Shown one piece after another: positions 1 to 8,325 of a stretch of 64,000 nt of DNA. The position numbers and the translations under genes are program-made. Every line of letters begins with the position of its first letter. Position 1 is the stretch's first letter. The notes under the pieces were generated by a model. It did not search any database. It worked only from the letters and a program-made list of their open reading frames with translations, and had not been told where the DNA came from. The stretch is from Roseivirga sp. Its GTDB lineage: Bacteria; Bacteroidota; Bacteroidia; Cytophagales; Cyclobacteriaceae. The stretch is from the NCBI GenBank assembly GCA_021404565.1, contig JAAWWF010000016.1:186001-250000 (forward strand), given 5' to 3'.

Positions 1-1
1 G

Positions 2-1084
2 GTATTTGAGCCTTCAGGTCAAGGTCGTACAGAGGTATTAGGCAATAACTCGAAGCTGTACCCTTTTAATTATGTCATTCACAATAACAGTCTTCAAATC
101 ATTGCTGATAATGACACTTTTAAGACTAAGGTATTATCCCTTACACCTGAGTTGTTAATCATCGAAGTTGATTCTTTGAGAGCTGTGAGTTTTGTACCTC
201 TACCGGAATATCACACCGGGAAGGTTCTGCCTGATTTAAAGAAGGTACTCACCAATAACTCCTGGCAGTTTGAGATAACCAGTAACCTTACCAATGAAAC
301 ATATTTGATTAGCTACCACTTCACAGATTACCTGAACAATCTTTCGTACATGTTACCAGATTTTGAAAAATCAGTTTTTACTGCCTGGTCAAGTGTTCAC
401 GTCCCGCATGAAGATCAATCTCTAATATGGTCGGTGGGAGAACATAACAACACTTCTATATTGCGAATGCAATCTGTTTTCAAAGAAAGTGAAGATTTGA
501 TATTGATAGTAAAAGCGTTCAGATCCAATACTATCGAGTTTGTTACCTGGAACATGGGCGTTCAAAATACCATTGTGGCTAGAAAGGTAAAGAGGCCAAC
601 AATGAAAAATCAGGAAAAAACTTTGAGCCTGCTGACTGGAAAAAAATGGCGAATTGATAAAGAGTCCTTTCATGTGAAGAGAAACTCCAGGTCTGAAGAA
701 CCCATAGATTTCTACACTACCTCAAGCGTTTATGCCCGAGGACCTTACTCGCTTGACAGCACTTCGTTAATTTGTCGGAATGATATAGAGCAGCAATTGG
801 TAGTTCTTCAGTTCAATCCAGATTTTACTTATAAAGTATATCGCGAACAGAGGCTCCTGGACGAGGGACGTTGGATTCTCACATTTAACGGTCAAGAAAT
901 CAGGTTGTCTAGTTCACGCGAAGAGTGGTCTGGAGATGGTGTTTACGGAGGTATAATCCGAATAGGCAAACTGCAGAAAAATAGAATAATACTTAAGAGG
1001 AGGTTCCATCACCAGCTTGACCACGACCATTCGATTGAGGAAAGCAATTGGGAAACCTACAAACCATACAGAAAACAGAAGTGA
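2..1084 (+). CDS. Lipocalin-like tandem-domain protein, 5' end outside window
   Basis: The reading frame is open from base 2 of the window, upstream of the first possible TTG start at 152, so this is the 3' part of a longer gene. The visible protein looks like repeats of a lipocalin-like domain. The first stretch, ending around 'VLSLTPELLIIEVDSL', resembles the last strands of one domain. A second begins near 'LTNNSWQFEI' and a third near 'LTGKKWRIDKESF', each opening with the L-x-x-x-x-W pattern seen at the start of such domains. Function is unknown; Bacteroidetes lipocalin-like proteins are usually secreted or lipid-anchored, but the N-terminus that would show this is missing. It ends convergent to argH, 58 bases away. 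Confidence 0.6.
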   Translation, partial: VFEPSGQGRTEVLGNNSKLYPFNYVIHNNSLQIIADNDTFKTKVLSLTPELLIIEVDSLRAVSFVPLPEYHTGKVLPDLKKVLTNNSWQFEITSNLTNETYLISYHFTDYLNNLSYMLPDFEKSVFTAWSSVHVPHEDQSLIWSVGEHNNTSILRMQSVFKESEDLILIVKAFRSNTIEFVTWNMGVQNTIVARKVKRPTMKNQEKTLSLLTGKKWRIDKESFHVKRNSRSEEPIDFYTTSSVYARGPYSLDSTSLICRNDIEQQLVVLQFNPDFTYKVYREQRLLDEGRWILTFNGQEIRLSSSREEWSGDGVYGGIIRIGKLQKNRIILKRRFHHQLDHDHSIEESNWETYKPYRKQK

Positions 1085-1142
1085 GCCACCTATTAGCGGT
1101 TCATTCTTTACTCAGTTAGCTAAGACATCATTAACCAATATG

Positions 1143-2474
1143 CTACTCCACCAATTCATTAATAGCCTGTTCCCACTTCTCAAAATCAAAGTGGGCCATA
1201 TTAGCCGCCATCATAACCTTGATTTCTTCAAGATTGAGCTGACCAATGCTGCCTTCGTGCCCATGATCCACGCTTCGTTCAGGATCAAAGTCTCCTTTCT
1301 CAATAGCCAGACCTATTTGCTTGTAAGCGTCCCGAAATGGCACACCTTGCAAGACCAGTTTATTCGTTTCCTCAACACTGAACAGGTATTTGTATTTATC
1401 CTTCACGATCAGATCTTCGCTGATCCTGACCTTATCCAGCATAAAGTCAGCCATAAACAGGCAGTCTTTCAGGTCTTGAAGGGCCGGAAACAGCACCTCC
1501 TTGATTAGCTGCATTTCCCGGTGATAACCCACGGGAAGATTCGCTGTCATCAGGGCAATATCATTGGGCAAAGCCTGAATCCGGTTGGCCTTGCCGCGCA
1601 TCAGTTCAAACACATCCGGATTCTTTTTATGGGGCATAATGCTTGAGCCTGTTGTCAGCTCATCCGGAAAGGAGATAAAGCCAAAGTCCTGGCCCATGTA
1701 CTGGCACACATCCATGGCAAACTTACCCAGCGTAGCACCGATAGCCGCCATACCCATGGCCAGTGAGCGCTCTGCCTTGCCGCGACCCATCATGGCATAA
1801 ACCACATTGTAGTTCAGGTCTTCGAATCCCAGTAGTTCTGTGGTAAACTTGCGATTGAGCGGAAATGAAGAGCCAAAGCCAGCCCCGGAACCCAGCGGGT
1901 TTTTATTCACTATTTTGTATGCTGCCTGCAGCATGTGCAGGTCATCCACGAGGCTTTCGGCATAGGCACCAAACCATAGACCAAAGGATGAGGGCATGGC
2001 CACCTGCATGTGTGTATAGCCGGGCATCAGCACAGTTTTGTATTGCTCACTCAGTTGGGTCAGTTGATCAAAAAGCACCTGGGTACCCTCAGCAATCTCT
2101 TTGATTTCCTGGCGCATAAAAAGCTTCAGGTCAACCAAAACCTGATCATTCCTGGAGCGACCGCTGTGGATTTTTTTACCTACATCTCCTAATCGCTCAG
2201 TCAGCATCAGTTCAACCTGCGAATGAATGTCTTCCACCCCGTCCCGCATTGAGAACTCGCCCGACACGATATCGCCATAAATAGACTTAAGCTCACGGTG
2301 GATCAGCTCCTTCTCCTCCTGCTCCAGTAAACCTATACTACAGAGCATTTCGGTATGGGCCAGAGAGCCCAACACGTCAAAAGGTGCCAGTTGGATATCA
2401 AACTCCAAATCGCGACCGACCGTATAGCGCTCTACTATATCCGATACTTTTGTTTCTTTTTCCCAGAGTTTCAT
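1143..2474 (-). CDS. argH: Argininosuccinate lyase
   Basis: Last step of arginine synthesis: splits argininosuccinate into arginine and fumarate in the cytoplasm as a homotetramer. The fumarase/aspartase superfamily signature GSSIMPHKKNPD lies at residues 276-287 and carries the catalytic serine loop; GYTHMQVAMP near 152-161 holds the general-acid-region histidine, and SGRSRNDQ near 104-111 is the substrate loop. At 443 residues it is slightly shorter than the E. coli enzyme (about 457). It is the last gene of the minus-strand arg operon and is separated from argE by a repeat-filled gap of 59 bases, the only gap on this side of the operon. Confidence 0.97.
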   Translation of the reverse strand: MKLWEKETKVSDIVERYTVGRDLEFDIQLAPFDVLGSLAHTEMLCSIGLLEQEEKELIHRELKSIYGDIVSGEFSMRDGVEDIHSQVELMLTERLGDVGKKIHSGRSRNDQVLVDLKLFMRQEIKEIAEGTQVLFDQLTQLSEQYKTVLMPGYTHMQVAMPSSFGLWFGAYAESLVDDLHMLQAAYKIVNKNPLGSGAGFGSSFPLNRKFTTELLGFEDLNYNVVYAMMGRGKAERSLAMGMAAIGATLGKFAMDVCQYMGQDFGFISFPDELTTGSSIMPHKKNPDVFELMRGKANRIQALPNDIALMTANLPVGYHREMQLIKEVLFPALQDLKDCLFMADFMLDKVRISEDLIVKDKYKYLFSVEETNKLVLQGVPFRDAYKQIGLAIEKGDFDPERSVDHGHEGSIGQLNLEEIKVMMAANMAHFDFEKWEQAINELVE

Positions 2475-2500
2475 CTCAATTTTTCACTGCGTTAAAAATT

Positions 2501-2544
2501 AGTCAATAGACAATAGTCGATAGCAGCAATGGACTATCGACTAT
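2501..2544. repeat. Palindromic intergenic repeat at argE-argH junction
   Basis: Two perfect 11-base arms, ATAGTCGATAG at 2513-2523 and CTATCGACTAT at 2534-2544, flank a 10-base loop, with a further degenerate copy of the same 'agtcaatagacaat' theme just upstream. The right arm lies inside the 3' end of argE and supplies its stop codon. This type of 'GACTAT' repeat looks like a dispersed intergenic element; copy number in the genome cannot be seen here. It could form an RNA hairpin between argE and argH and so affect expression of argH. Confidence 0.7.
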
Positions 2545-3595
2545 GAACCATCGTCTCAAGCATTTTTATATACAAATTTACGCCATCCTCAATCTCCTGA
2601 AGCTTGACATATTCATCCGCTGTATGCGAGCGAGCTGAATCACCCGGCCCGAGCTTCACAGAAGCAAAGGGCATCAGCGCCTGATCTGACAAGGTAGGCG
2701 AACCATACGTTTTTCTTCCCAGAGACTTACCGGCTGCTACAATCGGATGATCCTCCCCAATTCCAGAAGGGTTAAGCCGGGTGGACCTGGGAGTCACATC
2801 ACAATCCACATGCTCACGAATGACAGCCAAAGTCTCTTCATTGGTGTAGGCATCCGTAGTCCGTACATCGACTACAAAACTACATTTGTCTGGCACTACA
2901 TTGTGTTGTTTTCCTGCTTCAATCACTGTAACACTCATCTTCACAGGGCCAAGACTTTCAGAAACCCGTGGAAACTCAAAAGACCTAAACCATTCAATAT
3001 GTTGAATAGCATTGTAGATTGCATTTTCGCCTTCGTTACGGGCTGCATGTCCTGCTTTTCCTTGCGCTACACAGTCTAATACCATCAGCCCTTTTTCGGC
3101 AACAGCCAGATGCATTTGGGTCGGTTCGCCAACAATCGCAAAATCAATGTCAGGAAGATGAGGAAGCAGGCTTTCAATCCCCCCTTTACCTGAGATTTCT
3201 TCTTCAGCACTCGCAGCCAACACCAGATTATAGCAGAGATTTTCCTCGGCATAAAAATGAAGAAAGGTCGCTACCAAGGATACCAGACAGCCGCCTGCGT
3301 CATTACTACCCAAACCATAGAGCTTTCCATTTTCCGTAATTGCCGAAAACGGATCTTTGGTGTAGCCTGCATTCGGCTTAACCGTGTCGTGATGTGAATT
3401 GAGTAAGATGGAAGGCAAGTCGGGATCAAAGAACTTGTTCATTGCCCAGATGTTATTCCCTACCCTCTGGCAGTTTACACCTTCAATATTCAGAAATCCC
3501 TCTATAAGGCTGGCCGTTTCCCCCTCCTCTCTACTAAGAGAAGGAGTCTCGATCAGTGTTTTGAGTAGGCCTATCACTTTTTCCGTCAGCTTCAT
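2534..3595 (-). CDS. argE: M20 N-acyl-ornithine deacylase (ArgE type)
   Basis: Zinc-dependent deacylase of the M20 peptidase family that would release ornithine, or citrulline, from its N-acyl form. In Bacteroidetes the acylated citrulline made by ArgF' is the expected substrate. Metal ligands are visible in SHHDTVKP (H68-D70), GSNDAGG (D99) and SAEEEISG (E131-E133), and a C-terminal SARSHTADEYV carries the late histidine ligand. The length, 353 residues, fits the family. Its start overlaps the argB stop by one base (TAATG). The final residues and TAG stop are encoded by one arm of a palindromic repeat, so the C-terminus is probably non-ancestral. Acetyl versus succinyl preference cannot be read from the sequence. 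Confidence 0.9.
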   Translation of the reverse strand: MKLTEKVIGLLKTLIETPSLSREEGETASLIEGFLNIEGVNCQRVGNNIWAMNKFFDPDLPSILLNSHHDTVKPNAGYTKDPFSAITENGKLYGLGSNDAGGCLVSLVATFLHFYAEENLCYNLVLAASAEEEISGKGGIESLLPHLPDIDFAIVGEPTQMHLAVAEKGLMVLDCVAQGKAGHAARNEGENAIYNAIQHIEWFRSFEFPRVSESLGPVKMSVTVIEAGKQHNVVPDKCSFVVDVRTTDAYTNEETLAVIREHVDCDVTPRSTRLNPSGIGEDHPIVAAGKSLGRKTYGSPTLSDQALMPFASVKLGPGDSARSHTADEYVKLQEIEDGVNLYIKMLETMVHSR

Positions 3596-4383
3596 TATAA
3601 AGTAATTACAGTTCCGCTCCCTTTTCCATTCGCCAGTTTTAACACATCAGAAAAGTGCCCGATGGTAACTGTGCTGACTCCGGAACTCAGCGCATCAAAT
3701 GCGTTATCCAGTTTGGGAATCATTCCCTCTTTGATAGTTCCTTTTATTTTTAATTCCTCGTAAGAAAGGGGATTTATCTGAGGGATAACGGTTTGATTCT
3801 CGAAATCACTCAACACTCCTTTCTGTTCAAAGCAATAGATTAACTCAACATCGAATATCCGTGACAAACCACTAGACAAAACACTGGCTATAGTATCAGC
3901 ATTGGTATTAAGAAGACTTCCCAGGCCATCGTGAGTCAGTGGACATAACACAGGTGTCAGGCCCGCCTCCAGAAACATTGACAGTGAGTCAAAATTCACA
4001 AGATCCTCCGAGACATCCCCTACATAGCCATAGTCTATTTCTTTTACAGGTCTTCGTTTGGCAGCAATCACGTTAGCATCAGCACCAGTTAAACCTAAGG
4101 CATTAACTCCCTTAACTTGCAGTTGGGCTACAATCTTCTTATTTATCAAACCGCCATATACCATGGTAACGAGCTCCAGTGTCTGAGCATCGGTGATTCT
4201 GCGACCATCAAAATAGTTTGGTTTGATGCCAAGTTTTTCACCGAAGCCTGAAGCAATCTTACCTCCGCCATGTACCAATACTTTCGACCCCATAATTTTG
4301 GAAAAGTCGGTTAGGAAAGCATCCAGAGCGGCCTGGTCGTCAATTACTTTACCTCCGATTTTTATGATCTTTAGCTGATTCAT
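3595..4383 (-). CDS. argB: N-acetyl(succinyl)glutamate kinase
   Basis: Phosphorylates N-acylglutamate with ATP, the second step of arginine synthesis, as a cytoplasmic amino acid kinase family enzyme. The N-terminal KIGGKVID loop binds phosphate, VHGGGKIASGFGEKLG near residues 38-53 forms the second glycine-rich loop, and a C-terminal IKEGMIPKLDNAFDAL segment is the conserved kinase motif. It has 262 residues, close to the short arginine-insensitive type such as E. coli ArgB (258), and lacks the N-terminal helix of the arginine-inhibited hexameric type, so feedback may act elsewhere. It overlaps argF' by four bases (ATGA) and argE by one, indicating translational coupling. Confidence 0.95.
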   Translation of the reverse strand: MNQLKIIKIGGKVIDDQAALDAFLTDFSKIMGSKVLVHGGGKIASGFGEKLGIKPNYFDGRRITDAQTLELVTMVYGGLINKKIVAQLQVKGVNALGLTGADANVIAAKRRPVKEIDYGYVGDVSEDLVNFDSLSMFLEAGLTPVLCPLTHDGLGSLLNTNADTIASVLSSGLSRIFDVELIYCFEQKGVLSDFENQTVIPQINPLSYEELKIKGTIKEGMIPKLDNAFDALSSGVSTVTIGHFSDVLKLANGKGSGTVITL

Positions 4384-5324
4384 AGTTCCAGAAGTCTTTT
4401 GAAAACGGCCTGAGCAGCATATACCCGGTTTTCCGATTGGTCGAGATGAATGGCATTCGGCCCGTCCAAAACCTCGTCCTTTATCACCAGATTTCTACGC
4501 ACCGGCAGGCAGTGCATTACTTTGGCGTTATTGGTCACAGCCAAATGCTCGTTGCTTAAAGTCCAACTAGTATCCTGATTCAGAATCTTGCCATACTGCT
4601 CGTAAGAAGACCAGTTTTTTACATAAACAAAGTCTGCAGCCTTCAGGGCTTCCAATTGATCATGTATCACAGTCACATCCTGAATGAATTCCGGAGCCAA
4701 ATCATATCCTTCAGGGTTAGTCACCACCAAATCAACATCTGCCTCACGCATCCACTCCACAAAAGAATTCGGAACAGCCTGTGGCAATGCCTTGACATGT
4801 GGCGCCCAGGTCAATACCACCTTGGGCCTTCTACTCTCTTTCCAGTGCTCTTTGATGGTGACTACATCTGCCAGACTTTGCAATGGATGTCGGGTGGCAC
4901 TTTCCAGGCTCACCACAGGAACTCCTGCATGCTCCATAAATGCGGTGAGTAAGGTTTCAGCATAATCACTTTCACGGTCCTTTAATTCAGGAAATGTGCG
5001 TACACCTAACACATCGAAGTAGCGGCCCATTACAGCTGAGGCTTCCCTTATATGTTCCGCCTTATCTCCATCCATGGTCACACCATCTTCAAACTCCAAT
5101 GCCCAACCATCTTTGCCTATATCCAGCACAATCGCCTCGGCTCCCAGGTTCTGAGCGGCCACCTGGCTGCTGAGCCTGGTCCTCAAGCTTGGGTTCAGGA
5201 AAATCAACCCTACCCTCTTGCCAGGGGCCAGTGCGTGTTGATGAGGTTTCTGTTTTAATGCCAGTGCGCTTTGCACCAGCGGGCCGGGCTCCCCGGCATC
5301 TTCCAAAGATGTAAAGTGTTTCAT
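4380..5324 (-). CDS. argF': N-succinylornithine (acetylornithine) carbamoyltransferase
   Basis: Transfers carbamoyl phosphate onto an N-acylated ornithine. It is not an ordinary ornithine carbamoyltransferase: HCLPVRRN at 271-278 and the WAPHVKALPQAVPNSF block match the acylated-ornithine branch, and SLRTRLSS at 46-53 binds carbamoyl phosphate. In the loop reading MDGDKAEH the residue aligned with Pro90 of the Bacteroides fragilis succinyl-ornithine enzyme is alanine (A89). The corresponding residue of the Xanthomonas acetylornithine enzyme is glutamate (Glu92), and replacement of that glutamate by small residues is known to switch specificity to succinylornithine. I therefore infer succinylornithine as substrate. 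It overlaps argD and argB by four bases each. Confidence 0.93.
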   Translation of the reverse strand: MKHFTSLEDAGEPGPLVQSALALKQKPHQHALAPGKRVGLIFLNPSLRTRLSSQVAAQNLGAEAIVLDIGKDGWALEFEDGVTMDGDKAEHIREASAVMGRYFDVLGVRTFPELKDRESDYAETLLTAFMEHAGVPVVSLESATRHPLQSLADVVTIKEHWKESRRPKVVLTWAPHVKALPQAVPNSFVEWMREADVDLVVTNPEGYDLAPEFIQDVTVIHDQLEALKAADFVYVKNWSSYEQYGKILNQDTSWTLSNEHLAVTNNAKVMHCLPVRRNLVIKDEVLDGPNAIHLDQSENRVYAAQAVFKRLLEL

Positions 5325-6448
5325 GGTTCAAGTTCTGTTTTTAAAGCCTCAAAAAACTGATCCAATTCCGCTTTTGTCACAGCCAGTGAGGGAAGTAATC
5401 TTAGTGTATTTTTATTGGCGGCAGAACCTGTAAAGATCTTGTGGTCGAATAATAGTTTCTTTCTTAAGTCCGCAATGGAAAAGTCAAACTCGGCCCCCAG
5501 CATGAGCCCCTGCCCTCTTACCTCCTTGACTTCGGGAATTGCGCTAAGTACATCAGCAGCATACTGCCCCATCTGGGTTGCATTCTGCATTAGCTGTTCT
5601 TCCTGCAGTACCTCCAGCACCGCCATAGAAGCCGCACATGCCAGGTGATTACCACCAAAAGTAGTACCGAGCATACCATGCCAGGACTCAATCTTTGGAG
5701 ATATAAGCACACAGGCCACTGGAAAGCCATTTCCCATGCCCTTCGCCAGCGTGATTATATCCGGTCGGATTGTGGCATGCTGATGAGCAAAGAATTTACC
5801 TGTTCTGCCGGCACCAGACTGTACTTCGTCCAGGATAAATGTTACCCCATGCTCTTCGCAAAGTTCCTGAGCACGATTTAAAAATCTCGCACTTGGCGTA
5901 TAGAGTCCGGCCACTCCCTGGATTCCTTCTACAATAAAGCCAGCAACATCCTCATCAATGGCTATCTCCAAAGCTTCCAGATCGTTCATGGGAATAAACT
6001 CTACCTCATGATCTGCATTAAAAGGAGCTACAATTTTAGGGTTATGCGTAGCTGCAACAGCCCCTGAGGTACGACCATGAAAGGCCTTTTCTACGGCTAT
6101 GATCTTTTTTCTACCAGTATGAAAGGAAGCCAGCTTCAATGCATTTTCATTGGCCTCCGCACCCGTACTGCACAAAAAGAGTTTATAGTCATAGTAACCT
6201 GACATCTGCCCGATTTTCAGGGCCAGCTCACTTTGCAAAGAATTCTCAACCGCATTGGAATAGAAACCAATCTTCTTCAATTGCTCACCGATCCGCTGCA
6301 CATAATGTGGATGGCTATGACCTATAGAAATCACCGCATGTCCTCCGTACAGGTCCAGATACTCCGTTCCTTTTTTATCCCAAAGCTTTGAGCCCAGTGC
6401 TTTCACCGGCTCAATGGGATATAATGGATATACATCAAATAAGTCCAT
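5321..6448 (-). CDS. argD: Acetyl/succinylornithine aminotransferase
   Basis: Class III pyridoxal-phosphate aminotransferase interconverting N-acylglutamate semialdehyde and N-acylornithine with glutamate as amino donor. STGAEANENALKLA near 94-107 binds the cofactor phosphate, LDEVQSGAGRTG around 206-217 holds the conserved Asp207, and ITLAKGMGNG carries the Schiff-base lysine K236. Its 375 residues are a little shorter than E. coli ArgD (406). Start codon overlaps the proC stop by one base (TAATG), and its stop overlaps argF' by four. The family also includes AstC, but the biosynthetic operon context settles the role. Confidence 0.94.
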   Translation of the reverse strand: MDLFDVYPLYPIEPVKALGSKLWDKKGTEYLDLYGGHAVISIGHSHPHYVQRIGEQLKKIGFYSNAVENSLQSELALKIGQMSGYYDYKLFLCSTGAEANENALKLASFHTGRKKIIAVEKAFHGRTSGAVAATHNPKIVAPFNADHEVEFIPMNDLEALEIAIDEDVAGFIVEGIQGVAGLYTPSARFLNRAQELCEEHGVTFILDEVQSGAGRTGKFFAHQHATIRPDIITLAKGMGNGFPVACVLISPKIESWHGMLGTTFGGNHLACAASMAVLEVLQEEQLMQNATQMGQYAADVLSAIPEVKEVRGQGLMLGAEFDFSIADLRKKLLFDHKIFTGSAANKNTLRLLPSLAVTKAELDQFFEALKTELEP

Positions 6449-7257
6449 CAGCTTGTCTTTTTTATATCTTCAATTTTGTTGAAAGAGGTCACCAAACCTT
6501 TAATCAAGGCCGAACTAAGCCCCTGATGTTCCATCTCATTCAAGCCCTCTATTGTACAGCCCTTTGGCGTGGTCACCCGATCAATTTCAGACTCCGGATG
6601 TCCTCCTCCGTTTTGCAGAAGGCTGGCTGCTCCCAGGCAGGTTTGTACTGCCATATGCTGTGCTTCGGGTGCATCAAACCCCAGCTGGATGGCTCCTTGA
6701 GTCGTAGCACGAATCAGCCTCATCCAAAACGCAATACCACTGGCGCAGACTACTGTTGCTGCCTGCATCAGTGACTCTTCAATCACCATCACATCCCCCA
6801 ACGTGGCCAGTATCTCCTTAGCCAGTTCGAGCTTGGTCTCAGCCTTTCTATTACCACTGATACAGGTCATGGATTGACTGACAGCGGATGCTGTATTGGG
6901 CATGCTGCGAATCACGGCAAAATCTTGACCCAAAATGGCTTCGAAGTCAGCTATTTTCTTACCGGTAATCGTAGAGATAATCGTATGCTGACTAGCTTTC
7001 AGGCTCGATTTCAAATCCATTAGCATATCCGTCAGCTGTCCGGGTTGTACAGCAAAAATCACTACATCGGAAGCAGTAACGGCCTTATGGTTATCACTGG
7101 TAACACTTACATTGTTGTAGCCCTCAGACCAGGCTTCGAGGCTTTTCGTATTGCGCTTGGTCAGGTAGAGGGCGTCCACTCCCAGGTTCTCTGCGGCCAG
7201 AATGCCCTTGGCAATAGCCAAACCCAGATTACCCGCTCCTATAATCGATATTTTCAT
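6448..7257 (-). CDS. proC: Pyrroline-5-carboxylate reductase
   Basis: Reduces pyrroline-5-carboxylate to proline with NAD(P)H. The N-terminal Rossmann fold shows IGAGNLGLAIAKGI at residues 5-18, and the C-terminal dimerisation domain contains TTPKGCTIEGLNEME near 229-243, typical of ProC. Length 269 fits the family. It lies inside the arg operon between argC and argD, tightly coupled to argD by a one-base overlap, so proline synthesis is co-transcribed with arginine synthesis. Because pyrroline-5-carboxylate also forms from ornithine by transamination, the position could provide an ornithine-to-proline route, but that is inference. Confidence 0.93.
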   Translation of the reverse strand: MKISIIGAGNLGLAIAKGILAAENLGVDALYLTKRNTKSLEAWSEGYNNVSVTSDNHKAVTASDVVIFAVQPGQLTDMLMDLKSSLKASQHTIISTITGKKIADFEAILGQDFAVIRSMPNTASAVSQSMTCISGNRKAETKLELAKEILATLGDVMVIEESLMQAATVVCASGIAFWMRLIRATTQGAIQLGFDAPEAQHMAVQTCLGAASLLQNGGGHPESEIDRVTTPKGCTIEGLNEMEHQGLSSALIKGLVTSFNKIEDIKKTS

Positions 7258-7279
7258 TTTAATTTATTTCGATAATGTA

Positions 7280-7360
7280 TTACAGAGTGACACCGAGAAA
7301 CACAGAGGTTCACAGAGATTTCTCCGTGTAACTCTCTTTCCTCTGAGCAACTCCGTGTAA
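7280..7360. repeat. Large imperfect palindrome between argC and proC
   Basis: Two arms of about 39-40 bases, 7280-7318 and 7321-7360, are near reverse complements built from the words ACACAGAG/CTCCGTGT (for example TTACAGAGT against ACTCCGTGTAA). The element occupies almost the whole 114-base gap between argC and proC. This vocabulary is familiar from dispersed intergenic repeats in Bacteroidetes, but the family and genome copy number cannot be established here. Transcribed as part of the operon, it would form a long hairpin and could partly terminate or protect the mRNA. Confidence 0.75.
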
Positions 7361-7371
7361 TAACTAATTCC

Positions 7372-8325
7372 TCAAAAAGCTGAACCCTTAAGCTTCAGGC
7401 CGGTTGTTTCCTCCAGTCCGAACATCAGATTCAGATTTTGTACTGCTTGCCCCGAAGCTCCTTTCAATAGATTATCTATGACCGATTGGATCATCAGATA
7501 ACCATTATGTAGTGTCAGGTTGACATAGCACTTATTCGTATTCACTACCTGCTTCACATCCAGGGGTGAATCGCTTACCCAAGTAAAGGGATGTTCTTCG
7601 TAGTACTCCTTGTATACTCTGATCGCTTCTTCCAAAGGCCACTCGATATACTGATAAGCCGTGATGAGAATGCCACGTGTAAAGTTGCCTCTGTAGGGAA
7701 TGAAATTAATGGGCTGCTCAAACCATGGCTGGTACTGCATCAGGCTTTGCGTTACTTCAGCAAGGTGCTGATGTTCGAATGCCTTATAGGTAGACATATT
7801 ACCCTCTCGCCAGCTAAAATGCGTAGTTGAAGAAGGTTTTACTCCCGCGCCTGTAGAACCGGTAATACCCGATACATGCACTTCTTTCAGAGCCCCATTA
7901 TGTGCCAATGGCAAAAGTGCCAGTTGTATGGCAGTAGCAAAACAACCCGGATTGGCTACAAAACCGGTCCCTTTGATAGTGTCTCGATTGAGCTCCGGCA
8001 GACCATATACTTTATCCCCATCTAGTCGAAAATCCTGGCTCAGGTCAATTACTTTAATCTGAGAAGGCAGCTCATTTTGCTTAAGGAACTCGGATGAAGC
8101 TCCATGTCCCATACAGAGAAAGAGCACATCGATATCGAAGTTGATTTCGCCAGAAAAATTGAGCGTTGTCTCTCCCAAAAGATCGGGGTGTGCACTGTGA
8201 ACTGGCTTATCTGCTTGGCTGCGACTTTGTACAAAGGCAATTTCTACCGCAGGATGATTCAGGAGCAATCGAATAAGTTCGCCTCCTGTATAACCTGCCC
8301 CACCTATAATTCCTGCTCTAATCAT
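7372..8325 (-). CDS. argC: N-acyl-gamma-glutamyl-phosphate reductase
   Basis: NADPH-dependent reduction of N-acylglutamyl phosphate to the semialdehyde, third step of arginine synthesis. The Rossmann motif GIIGGAGYTGGELIRLL is at residues 5-21 and the catalytic cysteine C128 lies in VANPGCFATA. The length (317 residues) matches the shorter type of ArgC. The ATG overlaps the argG stop by four bases. The downstream neighbour proC follows only after an 81-base palindrome. Confidence 0.95.
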   Translation of the reverse strand: MIRAGIIGGAGYTGGELIRLLLNHPAVEIAFVQSRSQADKPVHSAHPDLLGETTLNFSGEINFDIDVLFLCMGHGASSEFLKQNELPSQIKVIDLSQDFRLDGDKVYGLPELNRDTIKGTGFVANPGCFATAIQLALLPLAHNGALKEVHVSGITGSTGAGVKPSSTTHFSWREGNMSTYKAFEHQHLAEVTQSLMQYQPWFEQPINFIPYRGNFTRGILITAYQYIEWPLEEAIRVYKEYYEEHPFTWVSDSPLDVKQVVNTNKCYVNLTLHNGYLMIQSVIDNLLKGASGQAVQNLNLMFGLEETTGLKLKGSAF

